Part shown: positions 1 through 12,805 of the stretch, one piece after another
Numbering within the stretch: the first letter of the stretch is position 1
How the letters are laid out: each line of letters starts with the position of its first letter
Source: Chamaecrista fasciculata
Lineage: Eukaryota > Streptophyta > Magnoliopsida > Fabales > Fabaceae
Direction: 5' to 3'
DNA length: 64,000 bases
Assembly: GCA_003254925.1 (NCBI GenBank)
Contig: QANZ01020139.1
Span: 20,515-84,514, forward strand
Translations under genes and position numbers: made by a program
The notes under the pieces: generated by a model
Told to the model about the DNA's origin: nothing
Seen by the model: only the letters and a program-made list of their open reading frames with translations
Database searches by the model: none

Positions 1-720
1 ACTAAATAAGGGAAAATAAAAAATGAAGAAATTAAGTTTAGAGATAGGGATGTTTTTTATTTAATATAATATAAATAATATTTAATTAAATTATTAATAT
101 AGTTCGGTTTGGTTCGGTCGTTTTTTGGTTTTCAAAACCATCCAAACCGAACTAATCGGTTTTCATCATTTTCAATCCAATTCAACCAATTAGATGATTG
201 GTTTTGGTCGGTTTTGATCGGTTTGGATTGGATTGATCGGTTGAGTTTGGATTGGATTGGATTTGAACAGCCCTACGTGTTTGGGTCTGGATATGAAGGT
301 ACATTACCCGTACCCTACCAATAATAATAAATATTTATGTTTATATATAAAAATATAATATTTTAAATTTTTTTGTTGGAAAAAGATTAAATTGTAAAGA
401 TAAAATATTAAATTTTATAAATATTGAAATTTTTTAATAATACATTCCTATTTATGATTTATTTTTTATTTTTAATAGTTTAAAATGAAAAAAGAAAGAA
501 TTGATAAAGATAAGTTTTAGATTAATAAAAGAAATAATTTATTTTAAAAATCTCTCTGGATCCGAGTCCAGGTCCAGATATGGGGATTACACTACGTACC
601 CCACGAGTATGGAGATAGGGAGTGATTTTAATAGCCGCTCATATATGGATATGGGTACGGATCCAAGTATCATAGTATTTTACTCATACCCTACCCATAA
701 ACATTCATAGTTGAACCATT
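1..720. repeat. AT-rich repeat DNA with hAT-like and foldback-like remnants
   Basis: This stretch holds runs built from GGTTTGG / CCAAACC words around 100-260, ending in TTTGAACAGCCCTA, which resembles the ends of plant hAT-type miniature elements. From about 280 to 710 words such as GTACCCTACC on one side and GGGTACGG / CATACCCTACCC on the other suggest a second, decayed inverted-repeat element. Open frames here are low-complexity translations of these repeats, not genes. The element ends could not be fixed. Confidence 0.35.
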
Positions 721-2079
721 GTTTTAGCCTTTTAGGATATATTTAAAGACTAAATAATAAAATTTTACCAAAAACAATGTGGTTAAGTTCTTCTTCAATG
801 ACTTGCTGTAATTTTTATTTTGTTCATCAAAAATACATAAACTAAGGGTTAAAGGGTCATTTTGGTCCTAAAGTCTAATGTAGTCTAAATCATTAACATA
901 AAGTTTATGATTTATTTTGTACCTCAAAGTCTAATGTAGTCTAAATCATTAACATAAAATTGTCACAAATATGAAAGTTGTAAGATATAATTGATACGAG
1001 TATGAAAGTTTTGATGTGCAATAACATCAAAATAAGAAGAGAAAAATAGTCACTCGTCATGTCACCATTTTCTGAGGATTGGATCTTGTCCCTTTATCTC
1101 CATTTCCTTTAATATTGTCCATTAAAACAATATGATGGCCGTTACCCAAAAAAAAAAAAAACAATATGATGTCCCAGAATTTGCCATGTCACCTTGCTTA
1201 ACAAAACACACCTTTTCATTATATTTTACTTTATTTTTTTACTCTGTTTTGAAGCTACTTGCATATCTATATCCCACATATGCTTTTAAACAGAGAAGAT
1301 AACTAGTGCAGTTCAATGGTGGCTTCAAGAAACAGTTTATTAGGTTTCATTTTAATTTGGTGCTATCAGTTTTAATTCGTTTTATTTCCAAATTCCTCTT
1401 TTATTGTGCTTTGCTAACGCCAAATGTCAAAAAAAATATTTCACAGTATAATAATCGTAGTTTGAAAACATCAAATAATCTTTATGATTTCTCTCGTACG
1501 ATTTCCAATGTTTAGTTAAATGATCAATCAACCAATTTGATGAGTATTTGGATGATTATTAAATAGGAAGTATGTTGGATGTTCCTCATTTTCCTTTTGG
1601 ACCATAAGGAAGTACTTTCACAGAAACTTCTCCAAGTCATATACCATATTCTACATTAAAGACAAATGGACAATGAAAAAATGGAATAGTTGAAGCAAAA
1701 TGATAAAGACAAATAAACAAAGCTTCCACTTTATACATTATGTTTCATAATCAACAATTCACAACTTTTGAATCGTAGAAATATTTATTTTTCTATGCAA
1801 ATTTAAACAACAATATTTTCATATGGCAACTCAGAAAAAATTACATAGGACACATGGCTATTGCCTTCATCAGATTAATTAAATGAACAACATATATGAT
1901 GCAGAGACAACATAGAAATAAGTATGGTAGACGATCTAGAGCTCTTCCATTTTAATGTTTCTTTTTTGTCTGGATAAATAGTATTCAAAATCAAATTATC
2001 TAATGTCTTTGATAGTTGTGTTTATATATACCTTTCTTCTTAGGGTGTAGTACCACATATCAATCTTCAAATTCTCTAA

Positions 2080-2360
2080 AGTGTGGACTATGGGGATAGG
2101 GCCTGAGAAAGTTCTCGGAGAAGATGAGGATTAGGAACACATAGATGATTGTTATATATATACTTTTGGTACATCATTGATTTGATAAAGATAAATAAAT
2201 ACTTGATACGCGAGCTTATCTCAAGAACATCATTTTCCTCTTCATCACCAGATTCTTTTCCAAACACTATCTCAAACCCCTTTTCAAAACACATCATATC
2301 TCTTAAAAAAATGTGAATGTTGAATTTGTTGCATATTAACCACCTATATATAGGTGAATA
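2080..2360 (-). other. Promoter/short-ORF module, copy A
   Basis: Reading the minus strand, a TATATATA box near 2345-2352 is followed about 50 bp later by an ATG at 2297 opening a 69-codon frame that ends at 2088. The first half is acidic (FGKESGDEEEN at about residues 12-22) and is clearly related to the open frame of copy B (FGEDGDEEEN). The second half is frame-disrupted relative to the other copies, which end in a conserved SNQ-stop. Directly upstream on the minus strand lies a minisatellite (2360-2580). I do not recognise the protein. It may be the remnant of a small gene or of a repeat that carries its own promoter. Confidence 0.4.
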
Positions 2361-2580
2361 AAATAAAACAACGACATCGGATAGAACTACCGATTTTAGC
2401 TAAACAACGGCTTTGCATCAAACAACGGCATTCGTTCATTTTATTGGTGAACAAAATTAAAAAAAAACAACAACATTGGATAGAGCTACGAAATTTAGCT
2501 AAACAACAACATTGGATTGAACTACGACTTTTAACTAAACAACAACACTGGTTTATTTTATAGGTGAATAAAATAAAACG
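2360..2580. repeat. Minisatellite with AACAACATTGG-type core
   Basis: Degenerate units of roughly 30-45 bp repeat the phrases AACAACAACATTGGAT and TTTAGCTAAACAAC. A related array (ACGACTTTGGATC core) stands in the same position at 13675-13875 upstream of module copy B, and another related array at 25030-25400 upstream of copy D. Confidence 0.6.
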
Positions 2581-2589
2581 ACACTGGAA

Positions 2590-4740
2590 TAAGAAGTGTG
2601 GATTGAGCTTCCTATCACCACCAACAACACTTCCTATCAACACCAAACAGCGTCGCCTTTGCCTTGCACACCTCTTTCTAGGCCAACTTCCCCAACCTAG
2701 GCAACGTACTCTTCCGCAATGATTCCACATCTGGCTTCAAAGTTGACTCAATCACCTTCGCCAGACACATCGTTGCGTCTGTGAGTTAATGTCTTTCTCT
2801 TGTTTCATTGCCTACTTCAACGACTTAAGAAACACACCGCGAATAGTGGTTTCAATATTTTCAACAACATTGCAGTCACCGCGTCGACTCATGCCGATCG
2901 GATGACAGAGTCCAAGTCACGGAGGTGCTGGAGCACGATGGAGGTCATCTTAGAAGGGTGAGGACACAGTGTCACCGTGGAAGTGAGAGAGAACCGCCAG
3001 GAGATGAACACATTTCTTTTGAATCAATGATTTACACGAAGAGTCGGTGTTATGAATGCAGTAATTGAGGAAGAGAGAGAATGAATCATGGCTCAATGTC
3101 TAAGTAATAGACTCGAGTTGGGCGACGACAAGATTGTATCTCTGATTGATAATGATGATAAGGTTCTGATCGTGCCCGTGGTAAGGCGTATCAAATAAAT
3201 ACTAGATAATGTACCATAGTGCCACAACCTAGGTCGTCTCTCTCTCTCGGAGACTCAAGTAGAAACATGATAAACAAAGCACACTTATAATGATTGGAAT
3301 ATTGATTGGAGTAATTTATCAAACACATTTTGGGTAAAAGAAACTAAACTTAAAGGATAAGATATTTTGGGGTTTTAGATTATAAAGCAAAAGATAAACA
3401 AAAGCGATAAAGATAGATAAGACACTTATTGATGGAAACACCCAACGGAGGAATCGAATTTGGCCTTCCTAGCTTATAAATATCAGAGTAATTACTTCAC
3501 AAACCATTTACTAAAGTTGTCTAACTACCGTTAAACATAGCAATTAACTCAATTATAACCATAACCAAGATAATCACTTCAATGAAGCTAATGGCGAGAT
3601 AAAATCAAGAATTTAGGCAACTCTATAACTCAGACTAAGTTATCAAAGAAAACTTATCTCAATTATTAGTCAAACCAACTACAACGTATCCTAAAGGATC
3701 ATAATCAAGATAAGAATAATCAATACATATCAGAATCCAAAATCCAATCTCAAATTCATAATCAATATCATAATTACAAGTTCTTTAACCAAGAAAAACT
3801 CAAACCCTAATATAAAACGATGAAAAGAGTAAAGTAAAACTCCCTAAGTGTAGAACCAAGCTCGGGCCTCCTCCAATCCTTCTCTGGGTGTGGAATTTAG
3901 CAGCTCATGGAGAGACATTCGGCTTCAACAACCCTCCTAGCCTCCAAGATAGCCATGGATGAAGGTGGGAGAAGAGGGGGGATGAAGGAGATGATGTAAA
4001 GTGTGTCTCTAGGGTTGCGAGCCTCTGAAATCTGGCCTAGGGTTGATTAATATATCATTTTTGGATCATCCCCAAGTGGAACGGACCAAATTCATCGAGA
4101 AATGAGATTGGGCTTGATAATTAAAAATTCTAAGCGACCTTCGCCGCGAGTTCGCCGGATAGTACTAACTGGTGAACATCCTAAAGTTGCACCAATTAAT
4201 TCTGATTTAGTCTCTGGCTCATTTTCGTGTATCCTCGACTCTTCCTTGAGGCTTCCAATGCTTTGGACTTCATTCAAACCTATCAAAGACACCAAAGAAT
4301 GTGTTAACTGTCAAGATTAAAAAGGATCAAACAATTATAAATATCAAACCCGAGAGAAATCACACAATTTATTACAAAATAGTGCAATTAAGCACTAAAC
4401 ATCAAAGTACCATATTTCATCATAGAAGATCATAAAGGCATGCAATTGAATCCCAAATGAGTATAAAATGCCTCAAACCATCATTGAAAACAATGATGGA
4501 ATATGGTACGATCAGGTTCTTAGACTGATTTGTAATTATTCAAGGACCTAGTTGAAAGAACTCTTGATGAAAAGGGAAGAAACTTGTTATAACTAAAAGC
4601 CAGGGGCCATTTTTGAAACATTATAATGAGTATTTAACCTTGGAATAAAAACCGACGACTAAGATCAGATGCAAGAAAAATCAATGACTAAGACGCAATA
4701 AAAACCAATGGTTAAGATTGAGTCACATTAACACTTTCCG
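2590..4740. other. No identifiable gene; slightly GC-richer repeat-like DNA
   Basis: 2590-3200 is less AT-rich than its surroundings but shows no open frame that I can relate to a family. 3200-4750 is unassigned; phrases such as GAGTTCGCCGGATAGTAC near 4150 resemble the non-coding parts of plant LTR elements. No LTR ends, primer binding site or coding domain could be fixed. Confidence 0.3.
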
Positions 4741-4759
4741 TTAAATACTAACAGAAGTA

Positions 4760-5868
4760 AACCACAGGGCCTTTCTGTTTTGAGTATATGGGTAATATTT
4801 TTTGTTGTCTCATTCGACAACCAAAATCACATATCAGTCCAACTTTAATAATATTTTTTTTAGTGTAATCAGATCCCAAAAATATACATTATGGTCCAAC
4901 CTGCACTAATATAATTATTCCAGGGTAATATTTTTGGTGGTGTGAAAATTTATAAGCATATTTCAGAAACATTAATGAGAAAAAATATATTTTTGGTGGT
5001 GTAAAAGTTTAATTACAGTTTGGTCCCTACTCTAACACATATGAGTAATTTTTTTGTGGTGAAAAAATAAAAAAAATCAATATAAGAAAAAAATTATAAT
5101 TCTCGAATCCCAAAACTTTACAGTTTGGTCACTCTTCCCGTATATGTATAGATAATATTTTTTGTACTATACACTATTGAGAAAAAAAATGTATAATTCA
5201 TATAAAAAAATGTACATATTGGTCCATCATTCAGTATATATATATATGGCTAATATTTTTGGTTTTGCAACTACTAAAGAACAAAATTTAGAAAAATACA
5301 TAATTCATACCCTAGAAAATATACATTTTGGTCCCTCCTCTATTATATGCATAAGTAATATTTTTTGTAGTATCAAAATTTTAAAATAAAAATAAAATAC
5401 AGTAAACAGGAAAAATATATAATCTAGTCCCCAAAAATTTACAATTCAGTACTAGAAAATTATATTTTGGTCCCACATTCACACCTCCAACCTCCTTTAC
5501 CATTCAGCTACAAAACTCTCCTTTATTAACTTCTCCGTTAGCACAAATTTCAAGGTAATCCTTTATCATACCACTTTACTAACACCAAAACAAACACCAA
5601 AATAACACTCTTTTATCCTCATTTATTTTTACCATTTTTACCCCTATACAACTTTAAAATACCAATACAATTATTTCAACCCACCACAATCATTACATAC
5701 CCTTTAAAATAATTTCACATAATAATTCCTCCTTTATCTCTCATTTTCCCAAACACCATTTATTAAAAACCTCCTTTATAACACAAATCCTTTACCTCTC
5801 CTTTACTACCTCCCCTCTCCTAGGCCTTTATCCTCCTTTACCTCATAACCCCCACCCAAACACACCCT
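4760..5868 (-). mobile_element. Harbinger/Tourist-like nonautonomous element, inverted relative to 11660-12805, with internal tandem repeats
   Basis: The right end reads CCCACCCAAACACACCC, whose complement (GGGTGTGTTTGGGTGGG) is a typical Tourist-like terminus. Inside, 5460-5860 is the reverse complement of 11680-12110 (AAAGGAGAGG / GGATAAAGG words). 4790-5400 holds about six degenerate units of roughly 100 bp, each with a TTTGGTCC word followed by GTAATATTTTTTG. The left terminus is not clear. No transposase frame is present. Confidence 0.55.
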
Positions 5869-5869
5869 A

Positions 5870-8240
5870 AGCTCATTTCTTCGATTTTAGAGAGAGACTC
5901 CGAATTTCTAGTGAGAGAAGCTCCATATTTGGCCCAAACTCGTGCTCCAACAAGATCTTGAGGTAGGATGCTTCTAACTCTCTCCTTGAGCATGTTTTCT
6001 TCACTTCTACTCAATTTTTGGAATTTTAGTTTAGTCCTTTTTGCTATTTTTTGGTCCCATAGTGTTTTGCATGTCAATTTTCTGGCCATATTCATGTTCC
6101 TCACTATGAATAACATGACATAAGGGATTTTCAAGAGAATCCATGAAGATTTGGTATGATTTTGTGATTTTATGAAGATTTAATGAATGAATTGCGGTTT
6201 GGCTATGAAACCATGTTGCATGCGAATTTTGATGATGGATTCATATTTAGGATGAAGAATAATCGGTTGATCTGAAATTTGGTTGAATTTGGATGAGGTT
6301 TGGTCTCGGTTAGGGACTAGAGTGAGAATAATGTAAACTATGATTTCTCTAGTGAAAACTGCTTGCATGTTGAATCTGGCCAAAGATTCATGATTAGGAG
6401 AGTAAATAATCGTTGTGTATGAATTTTCATGAAAATCGAATATGGTTTATGTACTGATAGGGACTAAAATGAAAAAAATGTAAACTCAAATATGGTTTGT
6501 GCACTGATAGGGAATAAAAGTTGTTGCATGTCAGATCTGATGCTAGATTTGTGATTAGGAGATTTGGTAATGTCTATGTATGAAATTTAGTTGCAATCAG
6601 ACTGGAATTGAAACTGTTTAGGGACCAAATTGCATTTCTGGAAAGGGGTAAATGGCCCAGATTTCTAGAGTTCGCCATGAAGCTCGCCCTCAGTGAACCC
6701 ACGGTGAGGTAGCCCAAAAGTGGTTTCCTGCACAGTTTTCAATGTCATTCTTTATTTGATGGTTAATTAGAAATAGTCTAATGTGTGTTCAAGGTAAGAT
6801 TTATGTATGTGAATGATGATTATGTATGAGGAATGAATGATGGATGATGGATGTGATCAACATGATGAATATGAATGAATGATGAATGTTATGAACATGA
6901 TGAATGATGAATATGTGAATGTGCATGGCATGATGTATGATAAACATGGTGATCAAACATGATACATGATGATGAAATAACATATGCATGAGAGCATATG
7001 GTATGATGACGAATGAAAGGGTGCTACGGCACAATGAATTGAACTTAATCAAAGTGATGGCCACGAAAAGTAATGATGATGATGACTGGCGATGGTGGTT
7101 CGTCCTGCCCGGTGGCCTATGGACTGTGTACATGCCTGGGGACGCTCGGGAAGGCCAATGTTAGTTGTACCTTTGGGTACCACAGATCGGGTGGCGCGTC
7201 GACCACAGCCAGTGATGACGATGAAATGAAAGTAATGAAAGCAAATAAAGAAAGAATGAATGAAGCCATTGCATAGCATTTGTATTTGCATGGATGGCCT
7301 GGTAAGTATGTCTAACTTGCTTATCATGTTTCAAGTATGACAATGCATGTCAAATATGATGATGAGGTTTGAATATGATGTTATAAATGATACTGAATGA
7401 TGATGATGATAATGTTGTTGTTGATAGAATGGCATGATGATGTATGATTGTGATCTGGATTGACTGTTAGAGTAGGAAATTGTATTTAAGTGATAATGCA
7501 GGGTCGAGGATCTGATGGGTAAGTAGAGTTTTGTATCCTACTTAGAATTCTCGAATTCTCACTCCTTCAACATTTTCATATGCAGATCCTGGAGTTCATC
7601 ATTCTTGTAGCTACAGACGAGGTCCCGGTACCCCCGCTTGGGATGATCACTGTAGTGAGTGACGTCCATCTGATTCCGCTTCCAGTCTCAGGGGTCCCAC
7701 CGCAGCCAGTACCACCACCACCCACCAGTTCTGTTTGATCTCTCTCAGTGTAGTTAGTCTACCATTTTGATACTGCCTGATGTTGTATTTTGGTCAGCTG
7801 GGTAGTTACTAGTCTTTTGTAGATGCGGAGCCTCGTAGGTCCAGCTATATATCTTTTGTTATGTATATAGACTATCCAGGCAAGGTAGATAGTACTGATG
7901 ACTTTGATGCATATATATGTAGTATGACAGATTATGTGGGTTGACTCCCAGTTAGTCAGGCCCAGACTCATGACTTATATAAAAGATGATATATATATAT
8001 ATATGAACGTTTAGTATATTATGTATGTATTGATGTAGTTATATAATTAACTTATAATTACATGTTATGTATGATAGTAAGTGACAACCAGCATAGGTAC
8101 GCATTCTATGTCAACCAAGACAAAAAAAGAAAAATAGTTTACCCTATTTTGTATGGCCCAAGCCTATCATTCGTTTCTTAACCACGTTTCTTTCCGCTGA
8201 ACTTTGATTATATTTGATTCTAGAAGCTAGGATGTCACAT
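5870..8240 (+). mobile_element. Ty3/gypsy LTR-like region
   Basis: This region lies directly upstream of a gypsy-type primer binding site and gag start and ends in GGATGTCACA, the CA end expected of an LTR. It contains a long GATGAATGAT-rich stretch (6810-7460) and a short GC-richer patch (7080-7210). The 5' edge of the LTR was not found and may be removed by the adjacent Harbinger-like element. Overlapping open frames within it are translations of simple repeats. Confidence 0.5.
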
Positions 8241-8242
8241 TA

Positions 8243-8262
8243 AGGTATCAAAGTCGAGGTTC
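8243..8262 (+). promoter_or_regulatory. Probable primer binding site of the gypsy element
   Basis: Just after the LTR-like end GTCACA comes GGTATCAAAGTCGAGG, which resembles the tRNA-Met-complementary site (GGTATCAGAGC type) used by many plant LTR retrotransposons, with mismatches. Confidence 0.5.
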
Positions 8263-8492
8263 TGACGACCTGTTAGGGTTATAGACTGAGTCCAGGTAGA
8301 TTGGCGTTGATAGACATTATCAAACACCACTGAGCGTAGGCACTATGATTGTTTTGGATCTGTGTCAAGGTGAGGAACAGTTAGGTTGTTGTGATAAGGA
8401 CAAGTGATTCCTCTTGTTGGCATAAATGCCCTATAAAGTGCTTGTTATTGGGACTAATCAACTCAATTATACCTATTTTGTAGCGGTTGAAT

Positions 8493-8867
8493 ATGCCACC
8501 GAGAAGGGAGAACCCTGCCCCTACTGACCTCGGAGATCTCGAGGTAAGGATGCAGGTTGTGTTGTTATCCTTACAGAACATGGCCGATGCCATGGGTGAT
8601 CAGGCCAGAGCCACCGTTGAGGCAATTGGCTAGAATAGGGGTGTTCCTGAAAACCTCACCCCTACAGTTGAAGGAGGTGCGCAAATTGATTCATCCCTTA
8701 ACCAGGGATGGTCTGACTTCCTGAGAGCTAGACCCCTACCTTTCAAGGGAGTCTATGATCCATTGGAAGCTGAGAAGTGGCTGAGGGAGATGGAGAAGAT
8801 CTTCGTAGTCCTCCGTTGTATTAATGAGCAGAAGGTAGCATACAGAGCCTACAAGCTGACAGATTAA
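8493..8867 (+). pseudogene. Ty3/gypsy gag N-terminus, truncated
   Basis: An ATG at 8493 opens MPPRRENP..., the usual start of plant gypsy Gag proteins. The frame runs through one in-frame TAG (after VEAIG, near 8633) and continues to the capsid-type block WLREMEKIF (near 8773), then VAYRAYKLTD and a stop at 8865-8867. The family continues for several hundred more residues with a zinc knuckle and pol, which are absent: the sequence turns into an A-run and a MITE. It is a dead fragment following an LTR and primer site in correct order. Confidence 0.75.
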
Positions 8868-8934
8868 GTTTGATAAAAAAAAAAAAATTGGCATGATTCA
8901 TGATCTTTATTCTTATCCAATATTTATAAAACAT

Positions 8935-9394
8935 TTAAATTTAGGCCAAAGCGAACTTTTGGTCCTATAACTTTTGCTAAGGTCTCAATTTGGTCCCAAA
9001 ACTTTTTTTTTGTTGCACTTCTGGTCCATATCTTTTGCACAAGTTGCAGATTTGGTCCCGTATTACACTTTTGGTCTCATATTTTTGGGTCATGTTGCAG
9101 AATTGGTCATATATCTTTTGGTCAAGTTGCAGAATTGATCTTATATCTTTGGGTCAGGTGCAAAATTGATCTCATATCTTTGGATTAAGTGGGATTAGTG
9201 GTGAAACTTTTTGCAAAGATATGGGACCAATTCTGCAACCTGACCAAAAGACATGAGACCAAAAGTGATATGAGACAAAATCTGGAACTTTTTGCAAAGA
9301 TATGGGACAAAAAATGCAACAAAAAAAATTATAAGACCAAATTGAGACCTAAATAAAAGTTATGGGACAAAAATGCACTTTGACATTAAATTTA
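8935..9394. mobile_element. Mutator-type foldback MITE, 9-bp target duplication TTAAATTTA
   Basis: The element proper is 8944-9385. Its two halves are long inverted repeats of phrases such as CTTTTGGTCC and TTTGCAAAGATATGGGAC. It is flanked on both sides by TTAAATTTA (8935-8943 and 9386-9394), the 9-bp duplication typical of Mutator-like elements. No protein is encoded. Close relatives lie at 10138-10766, 51120-51558 and, as a half, 36215-36470. Confidence 0.85.
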
Positions 9395-10128
9395 TATTTG
9401 TATAAAGGATGGAGCGATCAACTTTTCATCATGTCTTTCCTCTTGAATAATCTGAATGTTATTACCTTCTTTTGATATACAATTACTGGGACTTATTTAC
9501 ACCAATCATGATCCTTAATTTAGCAAAAGACTACATGGGACTATCTCTATATAGTGCTAAGTTCTGATATGATTTTTTTAAAAAAAAAAAGAAGAAAAAG
9601 AAATTCAAATGAATGACTTTGCATATCAAACAATGCATATGTGAACAATTTTCGTGATGGCGAAAAAAATCGTGAGAGAGAAAAATTGATAATATATAAA
9701 TACAGTATAAAATTAGCTGGTTGATTGATCGATCCATTTACATTTTATTGTTTAATCAGATTATCTATCCTCTTATTAAAAAGTGATCATCCGACCATGT
9801 AACTCCCCCCTCTTAGGTCTAGGTCAGTCTTTTCCCTCTTTAAATTGATAAGTCAAACCTATCAACATCAAAATTGTTATAATTACATTTATGTAATCTC
9901 AACCAACATTAATCATTTATTTAATAGAAAATGACCCCTTAATCCCTTAGCATTCCTATATATATACATCTTGTAGCCCAAGCATTTTTTTAGCTAATTC
10001 TTTTATAGTTCCCAAACTAATATGATAGTTCTTTGAAAACTCAGTATGATTTCTCAAATTAAACAATATTAGGAAATCACTTTTTTTCTATTTTGTGATT
10101 GCTATTTTCAATTCTATTTTACAAGACT
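9395..10128. other. AT-rich spacer, nothing recognised
   Basis: No coding frame, LTR end or inverted repeat could be supported here. There is an A-run near 9580-9600. Confidence 0.4.
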
Positions 10129-10775
10129 TTTTTTTTAGGCTTAAGTGCACTTTTGGTCCCAATACTATGACTAAGGTTTCAATTTGGTCCCATAACTATT
10201 TTTGTTGCAGATTTGGTCCCAAACCTTCGCAAAAAGTTTCACCGTTAGTCCCCTGGTCACTTCCGTCCAATTTTCGCCGTTAAGTGTGACGTGGCAGTCT
10301 GACTGGGATGCTGACGTGGCAAAATCAAATGAGATGGAGTAAGTTAGGATCAATATGTAACATTTCATAACTTCTCTGGACTGAACGCATAATTAGGACC
10401 AAAATATTTTTTCCATTCTAATTTTCGTTTTGGCTCGTGAGTCGTGAGACCTTATCTCCTGCATCCCTTTCTTCCTTTCATCCAATTGCTTCAACAATAT
10501 TTTGGTCCTAATTATGCGTTCAGTCCAGAGAAGTTATGAAATGTTACATATTGATCCTAACTTACTCCATCTCATTTGATTTTGCCACGTCAGCATCCCA
10601 GTCAGACTGCCACGTCACACTTAACGGCGAAAATTGGACGGAAGTGACCAGGGGACTAACGGTGAAACTTTTTGCGAAGGTTTGGGACTAAATCTGCAAC
10701 AAAAATAGTTATGGGACCAAATTGAAACCTTAGTCATAGTATTGGGACCAAAAGTGCACTTAAGCCTTTTTTTTA
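10129..10775. mobile_element. Near-perfect Mutator-type foldback MITE, TSD TTTTTTTTA
   Basis: The element proper is 10138-10766. Its left arm from GGCTTAAGTGCACTTTTGG to about 10410 is repeated almost base for base in inverse orientation from about 10495 to 10766, leaving a loop of roughly 80 bp. It is flanked by TTTTTTTTA on both sides (10129-10137, 10767-10775). A transcript would form a hairpin with a stem of more than 250 bp. The arm identity implies recent origin or ongoing repair between arms. Confidence 0.88.
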
Positions 10776-11659
10776 TATATTGTTTACTTTTTAGTAGTCA
10801 CACTAGAAATATTCATTTTTTTTTTCTATGGACATGCATACAACAATATTTTTTGTTACTAATATCATATAAGTTTTCAGGTAGATCACATATCTCTAAA
10901 ATTTTACATTTGATTTAATTGTACCTCAATGCCTAACGTAGTCTAAATCATTAATAAAAAATGATAATGTCTTCATTTTTACGGTTAAATTGTCACAAAA
11001 ATATGAAAGTTGTAAGATATAATTGATATGAATGTGAAAGTTTTGATGTGCAATAACACTTAAATAAAGAAGAGAAAATAAGTCACTCGTTAGGTCACAA
11101 TTTTTTGGGTGTGGGTGGATCCTCACCCTTTGAGATTATCTCCCTTTCTCTCCATTTTCTTTAATGTTGTCCATTAAAACCATCTAATGGCACCAAAATT
11201 TACCATGTCACCTTGCTTAACAAAATGCACAGTTTCACTATATTTTACTTTTTTCTTTTCTCTGATTTGAAGCTATGTGCTTATCTAGATCCCACATACG
11301 ATTTCAACCATTGCCAAATGCAGATAACTAGTGTAGTTCAATGGTGGTTTCTAGAATTTGGGGTACCGATTATTCAATTGCTAAATTAATAATATATGCA
11401 TCTAGAAATGGCTAGTTATTTCAATTTGGTGCTTACAATTTTCATTTGTTTTCTTTCCCAATTCCTCTTTTATTGTGCTTTACTACCACCAAATGTCTAA
11501 AAGATTATTTTACAATATAATAATTTTAGTTCAAAAACATCAAATAATCTCCATGATTTCTCTCGCAGCTTTTCAATGTTTCATTAAATGATCAATTACT
11601 TGGACTATTATTAAATAGAGAGTATGTTGGATGTTCCCTGTTTTTCTTTTGGACCATTA

Positions 11660-12805
11660 GGCCCCGTTTGGATTGAAAGTTAGTAAAGGAGAGGTAATAA
11701 AGGAGGATAAAGGAATGAGGGAGGTAATAAAGGAGAGGTAAAGGATTTGTGTTATAAAGGAGTTTTTTAGTAAATTGTGTTTGGGAAAATGAGAGATAAA
11801 GGAGGAATTATGATGTGAAATTATTTTAAAGGGTATGTAATGATTGTGGTGGGTTGAAATAATAGTATTGGTATTTTAAATTTGTATAGAGGTAAAAATG
11901 GTAAAAATAAAGGAGGATAAAGGAGTGTTGTTTTTGTGTTTGTTTTGGTGGTAGTAAAGTGGTATGAGTAATGATTGCCTCGAAATTTGTGCTAAAGGAG
12001 GAAGTTAATAAATGATGTTTTTGGAGTGGTAAGGTAAAGGAGGATGGAGGTGTGAATGTGGAGGTGGGACCAAAATGTAATTTTTGAGTAGTGAATTGTA
12101 AACTTTTAGGGACTAGATTATATATTTTTCCTGTTTACTGTNNNNNNNNNNNNNNNNNNNNNNNNNNNNNNNNNNNNNNNNNNNNNNNNNNNNNNNNNNN
12201 NNNNNNNNNNNNNNNNNNNNNNNNNNNNNNNNNNNNNNNNNNNNNNNNNNNNNNNNNNNNNNNNNNNNNATCAAAATGTGTATGCTATTTAGGGAGTAAA
12301 TATAATATTTTGGGTCTAACTTTATTTTTCTATATTATTGTAATAAAAAAAATTATTTTATTTTTTTGGTGACATGGCTCCTTTTTTTTATTTTTTGTAT
12401 TATAAAAATAAAAAAACCATGATGATGCGTGAATTGATGCAAAATTAAAGTCACAACAGTAAAAGTCAATATATTACATAATGTAAGGGTCTGTGAAATG
12501 AAGATGCGTGAATTGACGTACATGATGCATAAGGTCTGTGAAATGAAGATAGTGCAATACCATTCATTTTATTATTTTAAAATATATATAATAGGTAATT
12601 ATAGGTAGTTGAGTAGGGATATGTTAGTAATTTTAGAAGATAGAGGAGAGATAAAGGAGAGATAAAGGAATGATAAAGGAGGAAAATAAAGGAGGTGGAG
12701 ATAAAGGCCAAACAAACACCTATTGTTACTGTAGCTCTGGTGTACTAGGAGATAAAGGAGGATAAAGAGAAATAAAGGGACTTTAACGGCGCATTCAAAC
12801 GGGGC
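11660..12805. mobile_element. Harbinger/Tourist-like nonautonomous element, TSD TTA
   Basis: Termini are GGCCCCGTTTGG on the left and CAAACGGGGC on the right, flanked by TTA (11657-11659 and 12806-12808; TTAG is equally possible because of an ambiguous G). Sub-terminal DNA is rich in GGATAAAGGAGAGG words on both ends. The middle carries an assembly gap at 12142-12269. It is the same family, in opposite orientation, as 4760-5868. Copy A of the host repeat, near 1600, shows the site without the insertion. Confidence 0.8.
12142..12269. other. Assembly gap (128 N)
   Basis: A run of N. The sequence just left of it matches, in inverse orientation, the edge of the tandem array in the sister element near 5390-5470, so the gap probably hides an array of about 100-bp repeats. 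Confidence 0.95.

Larger units (their letters stand above)
905..2580. repeat. Long repeat unit, copy A (related to 10908-13880 and 15420-15905)
   Basis: The sequence runs in parallel with 10908-13880: shared landmarks are the word GTAGTCTAAATCATTAA, the phrase around CTTTTATTGTGCTTT, the segment around AAACTTCTCCAAGTC and, at the end, the small promoter/ORF module at 2080-2360. A third, shorter copy lies at 15420-15905. Copy A lacks the large Harbinger-like insertion found in copy B and so serves as an empty-site reference near 1600. The origin of the unit (old duplication or unrecognised transposon) is not clear. Confidence 0.65.

Noticed and set aside
7049..7327. Overlapping open frames on both strands, 60-110 codons
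   Set aside because: They are translations of the GATGAATGAT-rich part of the LTR-like region; no family resemblance and strong compositional bias.
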